DNA of 64,000 bases from Acanthaster planci (lineage: Eukaryota > Echinodermata > Asteroidea > Valvatida > Acanthasteridae), in the NCBI RefSeq assembly GCF_001949145.1, contig NW_019091567.1:207559-271558 (forward strand), in the 5' to 3' direction. Position 1 is the stretch's first letter, and the number at the start of each line of letters is the position of its first letter. The notes below the pieces were generated by a model that ran no database searches, was not told where the DNA came from, and was given only the letters and a program-made list of their open reading frames with translations. The translations under genes and the position numbers were made by a program. Below, piece after piece: positions 1 to 16,800 of this stretch.

Positions 1-50
1 GGGGAGGGAGATACACAAACTTCCGAAGTGTGACCGCGAGAAGTTCAGCG

Positions 51-4416
<4,366 letters not shown>

Positions 4417-7400
4417 ATAGTGGCCCTTAAAGAACTTAATGTTGTTACGTGCGGAGAATGCACGGCAGAAGAAAAATCAAAAGACGGGAACCGGGACACC
4501 AAAAATACGAGCAAAGAACAATAAAGGAACTAATTTGGAATAACATGTAATTATAAACTTAAATCAGCAAAGAAGTAAATTAAAACAAAGTAAATCTTTT
4601 GGTTTGCCGCAACTGAAACTTCTCATGCAAGAACACCGTGAATTTGAACAGTCAACAGCATAAAATCTACTACTTTGACCCAGAGACCGATGATACGCTA
4701 CCGCAGCTACTTTCAAACCAGATAAAATATCAACGAGAAACAATGATCGCGACACAGTTACTTTCAAACCACCAGCTTCTTTTTTTTACCTCCAATTGCT
4801 TTTATGATCGGCATGATGAAATATTGATCGACGAGCAACAGAGGGCGCTGTCCCCCAACTTCTAAAAAGTTACCTTTTACGCGTTACTTAAACCACTAGA
4901 TACTTAGTAGCATATGGGGAGGGGGGTGACTGTTGAGCTCCAGCAAAATCAATTTTTTATTCCAACAATATCATTGCATGCTTTTTTTCAACCCATCATT
5001 GTAAGGAAGACTCTAAAATGACACTACAATCAAGCAATTACAGGGGCAATGGAATGTTTTGGAACCGTTCTTCCACTGGAAAGAAATAAAGTTACGTGTA
5101 GGCCTACCGGTATCCAGTGTCTTGAGTAGGGTTATTATGTCCGGGGGGCACCCGGGGTGCACACATTTTTTCAAGGGTGCACCAAAAGATAATGAGCTGC
5201 AGCAGAGGAGGTTCATGGATTTCAAAGGGGGAGAGGGGCATCCGGGGTCACGTGCCCCCCCCCACGTAGTTACACCACTGCGTGTATCTGCAACAACCAG
5301 TCACAAAGAAGAAAACTGGGAACCCCAAATGAGACTACATGCTACGGACTTGCTTCCATGTTGCAACCAAGTTCACTCTACAGTGTCTTTTTGCTCAATC
5401 CATGTATTAGAAGCTATACGGGCCAGATTTGGGCGCCTTTAAACGATTCTGTGCCCTGATTTGGGACCCGTCATTTCACTATCTGCATGGTCCCATTTTC
5501 TAAATATTCGTCGAGGTTCGATGCACCTGCAGTACACAGACGTAAAATAAGTGTTCACAGCAGCTTGTCAATCGATGGTCCAAACTCGATCTTGTCCCTA
5601 CCTGTGTGCCTTCGAAACTCCGCCCCCTCAAAAGCCACATAGCACAGAACAGTCCATGTACATCTAAGTATGTACATGAGGACGCCACAATTAGTTCTTA
5701 TTTTTTTCATGGGCGTGCCCAAGATTATCACATATGGTTCAGTAGGGAATAACTTGGGAGCCCAAAAGGAAATCACCAGAGGGGGGGAAGGCATCCTCCC
5801 CAGGGAAAGTTAAAGCAAAAGAAGAACATCACATCCGGAAGTCTGGAGCATAAAAATAAAAAAGGTCCAAAATTGGCAAATCCAAGACTTCTCAGTGTTT
5901 TGTAGTTGTGTTATTCAAACAATGCATGACTACAGGGAATTAGAAGTCGGGGGGTTGTTCAAGCCTCCGACACACCCTTTCTTTCTTTTTTTTTTTAGTC
6001 AAAACTTCACACGAAGAGCGCTTCAGGTTACTGACCTGCTGAAAAAATCACGAACGTATACCAGCACCATGCATAAATGTAAAAGAGGCCGAACGGTCTG
6101 CGCAGAGGTGCAGATATCCTGTATAGGTGATCTCCTCTTGGCAAAATGTACCTGTATATTATGAATGTGCACTTTCCCCCCAAAGAATAGATTTTCAGGT
6201 AGCTAGGCATTCATCGGTGATTTCTTACTTCCTCCATGTTATTTTGTACGCTACGCATTTGGGATTTTAATACCGAAATTAAATTTATCGTCCGTGAAAG
6301 ACTTATTTGTTGACCCAGACTTATAAGAATAAGGGATCCACATTCATCTGTTCATTGCTCAGTCTGATTGCTACATGCAAGACGCAGCTCGGGAAGGTGT
6401 TTTTTGCAGTTTCGAGAAAATTTGGGGAGAAGACTTCAGGACTGCCTTCGTATCGTCTCTGCATGACTTCGACGAAGGACGTTGGACGCACACTGCCCAC
6501 GAGAGGGCTTCAACATCGGCGGGCGTCTGCTGAGAGTGCAGCAACTACCCATGTTGAACAATGCACGTTGTGCCGATGTCTGTGTGATAATGCTTGCCCC
6601 TCTGCGTTTGACACCACATAATAAAATATCATCCACTTGTGCGATTTGATTTTCCCACGGATGGAAATCTCTGGATAGAGCTTGGTCTTCCACCGATAAA
6701 ACCAGGACTACATCTTTGAGGGTTCGTGTCTGCTATTGCATTTAGTAAGGCAGTTAAACAGTTGTCAGGACCACCGGATGCTTTTCTTAAACAGGCTTGT
6801 CAGCGGACACTTTTCCAAACGCTTTCACCGCTGTAATTGTTCTGAAGCGTAAAAGAAAGGCGAAAAAAGTAAACACAAAGAGTTTAAAGAAGCTCATGGG
6901 TGACTTGACTGGATATTAATTTTGACAAAGTTTGTCGTCATTAATGGAAGCATTTTGCCTGAAATTAGTTTGATGAAAATTGGGTGCCACTCTTCTGTCG
7001 GTTGGTTCGAAATCCTTGCTCCGGTGACGGCTCAGTCTGTAGTACAGGCAACGTGAACTCGCAAATTTCTACCCAACGCCGTGCGTGTTCAACCCCAGAG
7101 GAGCAAAAAATCAGATTAACTCCGATGAATTAACCGGCCCTGTGTCTGTCGTCGTCTCGTCTGAACCGGCGTGACATTTCCAACGGCTCGGGAGGGATCT
7201 CCAAAGGAGCTGACGTGAAGACAGTTGCTAGGCAACACATCCGATCTAATTGCTCCCGGGCAACCGCTCCGGCTGGACCCAAACGAACGACTCAAACTCA
7301 TTAAAAATTGCTCTCATCTGGTAAAATGTTGTTCGAGCGCGCACTGACTCATAGCTGATACAGATGATTTCTTATTCATACTGTGTTCTATATGAGTCTC

Positions 7401-7814
7401 AGTTTGTTCAATTTACGTCGGGGAGAGCCCCCATGAATAATTAATTTCTTGGCTTCGTTGATATCGATTTGACCACAAAGCTCATATCCTAATGCGCTGT
7501 GCGCCTTGTTGACAGCTTTGCGCAGAGTAAACGGGTACACTGCCTACTTGATTATTTTTCCCCACACACGGCAGTGATCTCGCGCGAATGTCAAATTGGA
7601 CCGGAATGAAATAACGGATAACTCCGTTTGACGTCATCCCGCGCATCACCGAGTGACCATCGCCGGTATTCATCATCATTTTCTCGTTCTCCCAGCCGCT
7701 GTCTCTTCCTTCGACGCCACATGTCCACGATGCGGAAAGGACCGCTTCGTTAAGCCCCTGCTTTTTTCTTCTCCGTCTTTGCCTGATTTTCTAATCCTTT
7801 TTTGGAGGTTCAAG
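4417..7814. other. Intergenic region between HUNK-like gene and TMEM181
   Basis: It carries the kinase 3' UTR, then about 3.2 kb without a convincing coding exon: only short open frames with no recognisable domain. Around 5140-5280 there is a G/C-run-rich stretch (GGGGGGCACCCGGGG, then CCCCCCCCC) that looks like debris of an interspersed repeat. The last few hundred bases should contain the TMEM181 promoter and 5' UTR. I see no TATA box at a convincing distance. Confidence 0.6.
4520..4525 (+). terminator. Poly(A) signal of the HUNK-like gene
   Basis: A canonical AATAAA lies 104 nt after the TAA stop of the kinase gene, in AT-rich sequence. Its position and strand fit a short 3' UTR. The cleavage site itself cannot be placed from sequence alone. 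Confidence 0.6.
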
Positions 7815-10800
7815 ATGGATGCCCTGAACTACTCGTTCCAGATGCCGGAGTGGAAGACTCGGGCGAAGGAAGGATGGGGCTACGTTGTGCGACTTTACGA
7901 CGCCGTACAAGATTACATAGTGCCAAAGTACTACCACGACCGATCAAACAGGTAAATGAACGCAGCGTCTTTAATGAAACGTCACTATGACGCACACGCA
8001 TCATTGACTGAAATAATTATAAATAACCCGAAAAAAGAGAGGGGGGGCTGAAAAGAAGGGTGTTTTGCGCTGCGGCAAAATGCATTTTATCGGTTTAAAG
8101 TAAATAAGGCATGATTTCTTTTGTTCTGATGATTTTCTTCAGCTAAATGAGAAATGTGGCGTGCATGCAGGTGATGAGGTGGTGAATATCTGAGATGTAA
8201 AATAAGGTAATAATAGCATATTTCGTCAGAGAGAATTTTTCTATACAGAATATTTTTTGAGATTAAGAAAAATGAAGAAGAAGTAGAAAGAAATATGTCT
8301 TTTTGTCAGAAATGACAGAGATAAGATTGAAATTACCTTCCCATTGGGTGTTGTAAATCATTTAAGATAAAGATAATCTCTGACGTCCAATGCAGTACCA
8401 CGAATGCCGATTACAAATATCTAATATAAGCTCATGTTAGGAACAAACAACCAGAACAAATGAAAATCCTCTTTACACGGATTTCATTAGCAATGCAAAT
8501 ATTAAGTGTATGCCTATGCACAATATTCCACCGCATGTAATTTAGCGATGACTGCATCATTTGGGCCGGTACGGTACGCGTGTACAGTATGCGTAATACA
8601 TGTGCATAATCCAACGTGCAAGTCGGCATAATGCATGTACTGTAAATGTACATGTACATGCACGTGGGCCACTATGACGAGCAGTATACATAGACAGCAC
8701 CACGCACCGTCCCCCTACCTCAAGCGCGCGATGCACGGTGTGCCATGCCGGTTCAGCCAAGGGGGCTGGAAAGACAGCACCGATTTGGGGAAGAATTTGC
8801 GAACTAGCTGCAATTTGGGGATGTGGGGACGGCGGTTATTGCCATTTTGATGTGCATGGTGGTGAAGGTAAACTGGTGACACTTGTGACAGTGATAATGG
8901 TGGGTGGTCTTCTCGAGTGATGTAGGGCAACCAAAACAATATGAAGTGACAAAATCGGTGACTGTGAAGACTTAAGAAATGTCGAATGTGGTGATTATCG
9001 TAGATGCTGCTGTTGCCAGGCGTGGATCGGGGGGGGGGGGTTGGGAGTCGAACTCTCTGAGACAAAAAAAGGGAAAATATAAAAAATAAGTAAAGTAACT
9101 GCACCAATACCACTGTAAACGATATATGGCATGTACATGTATAATGTTTCATTATCATTTCTCTTGACCGCAAAAAACCGACATTTAAAAAATCTGTGGC
9201 CTGACCCCCCCCCGGAAAAATGTCTGATTAAGCCCCTGGTTGCCGTTGCTGATTGAGAAAGAAGAACTTAACAAGTGATTTGTTCAACAACCTACTTTTA
9301 GGTCACGAGAGACGGCAAAGATTATGTACATGTACTGTATGTAAGATTAAAATGAATGGCCACCTGTGAACTCTGTCAGGGTTTTCAAGTGCTTATTTTA
9401 GTATTTTTGTCTTATAACAAGTTTAAAAATAGAAGAAGCTTAGGCAATGTCACACAGTTTATAGTTAAATTACAGTTTTTGCTCTTCTTTGGTTCAACTT
9501 TTCTCGTGGGAACTTGTCTTAAATAATTCAAAGTCGATTAGACCCGCATCGTTCACATTCCACAAAAAGTGGGAGGGGCAGTTTGGACAATGTTAGTCTC
9601 CAGTGCATGTACAGTACAGTGTACACGTACAATGTACATGTTCTTGTACGCTATCTGAGCTGAACTCTCGAAGAGAGTCTAGTATTTAGCTGGTTCACTA
9701 GTCTGTTACACGAGAATTCAGACGGGACATCTCAGTGCAGATTACCAGTTCATATTTATGTACACGTTCGTGGAAATGCTACAGGTTAATTTACCAAATA
9801 TTTTATTAGTTTCCTTCATCTAAGTCTTGTTCACAAACATGTCGACGTGAAACTCACTCAGTTATATTTGCACAACTCCAGGCCAGGATAACAGCGTTAT
9901 GGGGAAAGAAATAGAGCCGTAAGTGTTCCAAGGCGTTGCTGCTTGTATATTGTAGTTTCGGTACACGTCTGCCCACTTTCCGGACACGAGAGATGTGCAG
10001 TAGGTTGCGTTTATTGAACTCCCAATTGTTCATGTTATTTGTCCATTCCTCATTCAGTTCGAAGGTGTTTATGAACATGTATATACTTGAAGTGAATAAT
10101 TGTCACAGAGATAATGTCCTGAAAAGTTGGAGGCAGGATATTCTCGCCAAATTTTGATTGCTTTGATCATGTTGATGCAGACTCAGGCCTAGTCTTACTT
10201 AGTCTTTTGTTGCAATGTTGATCACTATCACAGGTGTTTGATCTAACTAAAGAATAACGACCCAAACCTGCGTTTCATAATATCTAAGTTTTTACGTAAA
10301 AATGGTAAACACTTGTTTCTTTTTTTTAATTTACGTTTTTCTAAGGAAAAACAGTAACTTACTTGACCAGTTTTGTTTATTGTCTAGGCCTAAGTTTTTT
10401 TGTTGAAAACAAAAATGGTAGGCCTAAAACATCTTTTGTTCTTTTTTTCTATTTTTTGTTTGGCACTGGGTATTTGACCATGAACCTGTATGGATTCTTT
10501 TTTTATTTTTCTGCCAGTACGGCAACTGAACATGCAGTGAGTGTTTGTGGGGACTTAGACATTTTACCGTGACAAATCTTGTCTGGTTGACATGATTGAA
10601 TGGTTTGACACTTACATTGTCGTTGTAATGTAAACGTGTGCTCACGAGAAGGAATTCAAACCTAGTGTAGGGCTGAGTCAATTAAAATAATTCACTATTC
10701 CAATATTCGACCTTCAATTTGATCGAATATCCGAATATTCGGTCATACCGACTGGCAGATTGTTGAGGAACAAACCATAATTATTGAAATCAGTTGCAAT

Positions 10801-13800
10801 AATGCACACAATTGTCTATTATAATCACTATAATAGCTTCTCATGTCTATGAGTATCTCCAGCCATGATTTAATAAGATTTAAGAGACGAATAATACTTC
10901 TTTTCCTGTTGAAAATGTGCATTCCTTTCCAATTTTTCTAAATGTACTTTTTGAATCATTGTACATGTAAGGTATCTGCCACTTGACATTTGAACCTGCT
11001 TGGAACAAGCCTCTATAGTGCAGTTGCTCTCATTTAAAACAAAGGAAAATTCTCCCTTTTCATGGATTTTGCATTTGAATATTCAAATTCGGAAGTAACA
11101 TTCAAATATTCTGCACAGCCTTAACCTAGTGCGATTTTGAAATTCTCACTTTTCAGAGCCACAGATCACAAGAAAGCAATGTCTTGCAATTTAGCTTTAA
11201 GACATCGTGGCTGCTTTTTAAATCTGGTGTGAGACAAGCAGTACCTAGCAGGCCGACAGACCACTTCTGTAGGTTGAAGAACACTGCAGAGATATTAATC
11301 CTTTGGAAAACGCCAAGCACACTGTAGCAGTGCTTAAACTTAAAAGTAGATAAATATTGATAAGGGAAAAACACCACATTCATTTTACACCGTAATGACA
11401 CAAAATTTTGCAGTATTCAAGAAAAATCAAATTCTTTGGGATGTTACCGACCAGAGCAAGAATGGAGACCTGTCCTGTGGGTTATTGCAAGATTCTCAGC
11501 CATTCATTCATTGTAGATGAAGCTGTGGGATTCTGTTGGAGTGGACACGGTGTCCTGATAAGGGGAAGGCCTGTTTACAGGTCTTTTGGCCAAATGAAAG
11601 AAGTGAAGTAGTTCCATGTCCCTGCCTTCTTCCTTTTTCCTGGTCATCATCTTTTGTTTCTGGTGTTCCCTCTTTGTGAAATTTGCAACATTTTCACTTT
11701 TGTTCCTGGTTTCATGTATGTGTGTAGTTATAAATTAAAGTTTAAAACCTGTTACGTGATGTAAAGCTCCTTTACTTTAGCGTTTGGACACAAATGTATC
11801 AGTCAAAAGAGTCAAGAGGTTCAGTTGCCATCTTGGAAAAATCCACCTTGTAAAAAGCCAAAGGACAAAATAAATGCCCTTTTCTCCATTACAAAGAAAA
11901 AAAAACACCCCAAAATAGACAAAAACTCCATCTATGTACGTACTTGGCATTTAAATTGTACTGAACGTGGAGGTATTATGTACACAGTCATGTTCATGTA
12001 GATTCCAATTCAGTCATGGTTCTGACTGAATTCCAGATAATGCGCTGGATGTGGTTTAGAGTGCCTTAGAGTAATTAATATCTAATAGGATGTTTAACTA
12101 GCTGCACAGCTGCATCGTTTGCAGTGAGGGTTTGTTTAAACAGTCTGTGCCATCTGCAGTAGGTATTGAACACGGAGGTGCAGATTGAAAAAAAAAAATC
12201 ACAACTCTTTTACTGCATGCATATCTGATTTCCAAGGCACATCTCTTCAGATGCTAAAGTAAACAAAAAAAAAAAGAAAGGGTGAACGAAAAATGGGCCG
12301 GAATGAAATTTGCATTTTGCTGGAATGCATCAGGAGGACGCGATGTGACCCATATCGGCCACAGGTGGTGATGCTTTTAAAAAGAAAATTAACCGGACGA
12401 CGAGCAGACACCCTGTGCGTGTTGACGCGTACACTGTCTAGCATTCCCCATACTTGCTCTGGATATCCAGTCAGGCCAAGCTGTAGAGCCATGGAGATGT
12501 GCCAAAGCGCAGTGGATTAGGCGTTGTTGGGTGTGCGGTGATATGATGCAGGTGAACTTGAAAAGGCTGAAGCATCGTTACTTGACTCGCAGCAAGGAGA
12601 TCTACTGGGCCTACTTCCTGTACACGCTAAAGTGAGCCGAGCTAGTCTTCCAAAAGCTATCTTCTCTGCCTGTGGATTCTTCAAACTCAATTTTTTTTTC
12701 TGGGCTGTGAAACACATGTTGTTAATGCGCAAAATCTCTACAGGGTCTATGAGGTGCAGTAGCATTTTGCATGCCTGTATTTTTCATCCTGGACTTATTA
12801 AAATAAGTGCATCATTTAATACAGTACGTGTACATATGTAACTCTATCAATGGTGGGTGAAAAATGGCATTGAAATCGGAGGGTCACCATCATGTAGCTA
12901 CATGCATGGTGTTGGAATGGAAGTTCTATTTCAGCTTTCTAGGAGTTTTGCTTCTCATTGTCTTGGCAGTGCTCTTACCGGTATCTTGTTCAGTCTTGCG
13001 ATACCTTCCAAATCTAACTGACGGATTTTGAAGGATAGGGGATTTAACGGGTCACCTCGATAACCTGCCAAATCCACCAAAGTGCAACAGTGGATTGGCT
13101 TTGATAGCCTTGATGGACTTTCAGCGCAGTGTTGGATTTTCATGAATACAGGATGCTCCGAGGCTCAGATGCTGACGGACTGTCGCCAGTTCCTTGCAGT
13201 TTCTCCACGAATGATTTGGTCTTGTTTCTTTTGATTTGTTTCCCCCAATGCAGATCAGTTCAAATGCGTCTCTACACCTTGACAAAGCGGCACTTTGTGC
13301 TGGTGTTCGTCGCGTTCTTTACGGCATTCACAGCCTCGGTTGTACTAGGAATAGCAGGTATGTTGAAACTCTTTGGTCTACATGTACATGTATGCATGAG
13401 TGTGTAAATGCCTTCAATCGCGGACCTATAACAATACGGGACAATAGGGTCCACGGTTGCCGAAGAGTCCACGGTTGGAAAACGTGAACAAAAGAGGAAC
13501 AATAGGGAGTCCACGATTGAAGGCGTTTACACACTTGGGTGTGTGTGTGTTCGTGCATAACTTAAAAAAATATTCAGCCGATCTGTGGCTTTTCGAGCCC
13601 AATTCTTCCTAAACTAATCTCAAGCTACCACAGTCTAACTCAAACCCCCGAACAGGATCAGTCATCGTTGACAGGCTGTGTGTGCAAATGAAGCGTGGAC
13701 AACAAATTGTTAGGCTGACTGCCTCGTGTGGATATCTGTTTCCTAACACAGAATTCACAACAGGTCTGCTCATGCCTACATGTACGTAGCTGATGGAATG

Positions 13801-16800
13801 GAAGTATACGGCCACGAGGCGTAGGGTCCGTAGACCACAGTAGTAATGAAATATAACATTAAAAAGCAACCAAATTGGTCCCTGAAATTCCCTGCAGCAC
13901 AGTGTAAGAGGCCTCCTTGCTGTCGAATGTATTTTTCGCTAGTGTACATGTACATGGTTACCAAGTGTATTCAATATCAAAGTGATTACGTACATGTAAC
14001 TACACTAAGGCCATTGCTGTTTGCAACCCTCGCACTTTTATAAAGATGCTTGATGCTCCTCTTCTGGAAACCTGTCAAAATAAATAGTCCAGGCTCTTAA
14101 TTGCGTGATTACAATCGGATTGTGAAGCAGTGGGCTGTTTTGATTCCAGAAATTGCAAGTTCCTTCATTTCTTGTCGCCTGCGAGCACTCATTTGGCTTC
14201 AATGGTTGCTGTCTCAATGATAAGATGTTAGACTTGCAGTTTGATTCGTCCTGATGGACGTTGGAGCGACTTTTGCTCTCCATAACATGCACATGATACT
14301 TCCATGGATGTAAGAATTGTTTCAACTTTTATCGCTTGACCCAAGCTTGTCATAAAAAAATGACAAATCTGGGCTACCGCGTTCTCTGTGTTGTGGATGT
14401 GATGCAAATACATTGCATTTCCTGCATCAGATTTTGATTTGTAAAGTGTGCAAACTAATGTTTGGTTGCAATCGTATAATAATAAAATTTTATAAAGCGC
14501 CCTCCATAAAATGACCTCAGAGCCCTGTACAACAATATACACTACAAACTATAATGTTTATTTTTTATTGCTTAATTTTTAAATTTTGTTTGATAACTTC
14601 TGTTACTTTGTTTTATTATTATTATAACACCCAGTAGGCCCTAATTAATAATCATTACACATTACAAACTACAGAGATCTATGAAATAAAACCATGACTA
14701 TTTAAAAATCAACATAAAACTTATTTCATTTATAACTTATCTTATATTAAATAAAAATGTTTTAAGAGAGGATTTAAAAATATCCTATGATGCTGAAGCA
14801 CGTATCGACAGTGGCAGTGTATTCCAAAGTCCAGTTGCACAAGCCTGGAATGCCCTGTCACTGTAATACTGTGATAATATGTATTCACTGTGTATTTGTC
14901 CCATCAGTAGTTATTGCTTGAAGAATTGAAATAAACGAGTTGTGCAAAGAAATTCATGTGAAATGCATCCTATTACCGTTCCCCCTGCCTTGGCCCCAAC
15001 AACTTTGTGTAAATCGCCGACACGTGTTGCCGCGGTTTGTTGAATATTTGCCAATGTATTGATGTGTTGTCCCGTGTCACCCATCGCTTGACCTGGCTAC
15101 TCGTTGCTTTACTGATTTTTAGAGCAAATAACATCTCTTTTCTCAGTTTCAAGCTGCCAAAAGTAAAGCTTTGTTGGTGCCGAGTGCAAACACGAATTGA
15201 AATTCAAACCGCGGAACATAAGAGATGAAATGCATTCAAGTTTTGCTAAATTCTCGGTGGAATTATTCTGGCTTTTTGGAGATTTTCCTTGGCATCAAAT
15301 GGGAACAGGGTGTGTAATTCATAATAGCTTTCAGAGCAAATGTGAGTCTGCAGTGCCCATTAATTTGTGAGTTTGCCTTCTTTTTAAAGAAACGTGCGCA
15401 TGTATCTGACTAAAACATGTCTCTTGCAGATTAAATTCCTCAACAATTCCATTCCAGCCACAGAATTTTCCACTTTACTTCTGTCTTCAAAACCAGCTTC
15501 AGTGCAAACTTGTAATCTCAGTTCCTCTGAATGCACCTTTAATTTATTGGTAATTCAGCTTCAGTCCTTTAAAAGTAGCCCAGACAATGTGAGATGATGT
15601 GGTCTCCATCCTCTAAAACTAACCAACATTTCACTGCATCATATGCAGACTCTATCCTCCAAAATCAGCCAAACCACAGCACAGATTTTAATGGGATTGA
15701 TGGGTCCAAGCGTGCACCTTGATGTCTTCAATTTTTTCCCTCATGCTGTCTTTTTTGTTTCCAGGCCCAAACATAGACGTGTATGCCGAATACAGAAGAC
15801 AGGAAAACTTGCCAGTAAGTACTAAAAAAGTTGACTCGGCATTTCATCGAAACTTCTGCAGTTTGCTTTGTGACTCTAATATTTTGCATTGTAAAATTGA
15901 AGTAGTGTTTACAGGATTTTCTGTACTACTTGAAGTGTTCAGCCAAAAAACCCTTTAAGAAAAAATAAAAACCTAACTGAAGTATAAAACTTCAGAAGTA
16001 CTCAAAGAGATGTCTCTCGGGTCCAACCTAAGCCACTGTCAGCGTTGTAGTCGTCGAGACTGGTGTTGGTCTTAAGACCAGTCTCAAGACCAGTTTGAAT
16101 GTGGTCTTGGTCTCGAACACGCTGGTGTTGGTGTGGAATCATTGGTCTTGGTCTTGATCTCGCACCTCCTGTTCTCGGAATTTTCGGCCGAGACCAGTAC
16201 AAGACCAATTTAATAATATATTTTGCACCCTTTTATACCTGATTGGTGATGAATTTCGATGTTTGTAGGCCTATGAAAAACTTGAATTGAGACCCCGCAA
16301 GATGTAGGTACGGCCGTTAAGGACTGTACGTACGAGCGTTTGTTGTGGTTACAGCTGGCAGTNNNNNNNNNNNNNNNNNNNNNNNNNNNNNNNNNNNNNN
16401 NNNNNNNNNNNNNNNNNNNNNNNNNNNNNNNNNNNNNNNNNNNNNNNNNNNNNNNNNNNNNNNNNNNNNNNNNNNNNNNNNNNNNNNNNNNNNNNNNNNN
16501 NNNNNNNNNNNNNNNNNNNNNNNNNNNNNNNNNNNNNNNNNNNNNNNNNNNNNNNNNNNNNNNNNNNNNNNNNNNNNNNNNNNNNNNNNNNNNNNNNNNN
16601 NNNNNNNNNNNNNNNNNNNNNNNNNNNNNNNNNNNNNNNNNNNNNNNNNNNNNNNNNNNNNNNNNNNNNNNNNNNNNNNNNNNNNNNNNNNNNNNNNNNN
16701 NNNNNNNNNNNNNNNNNNNNNNNNNNNNNNNNNNNNNNNNNNNNNNNNNNNNNNNNNNNNNNNNNNNNNNNNNNNNNNNNNNNNNNNNNNNNNNNNNNNN

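Noticed and set aside
9029-9038. G10 homopolymer as a possible G-quadruplex or regulatory site
   Set aside because: It is a single run without neighbouring G-tracts at quadruplex spacing. Similar runs at 20696 and 37790 look like ordinary low-complexity sequence.
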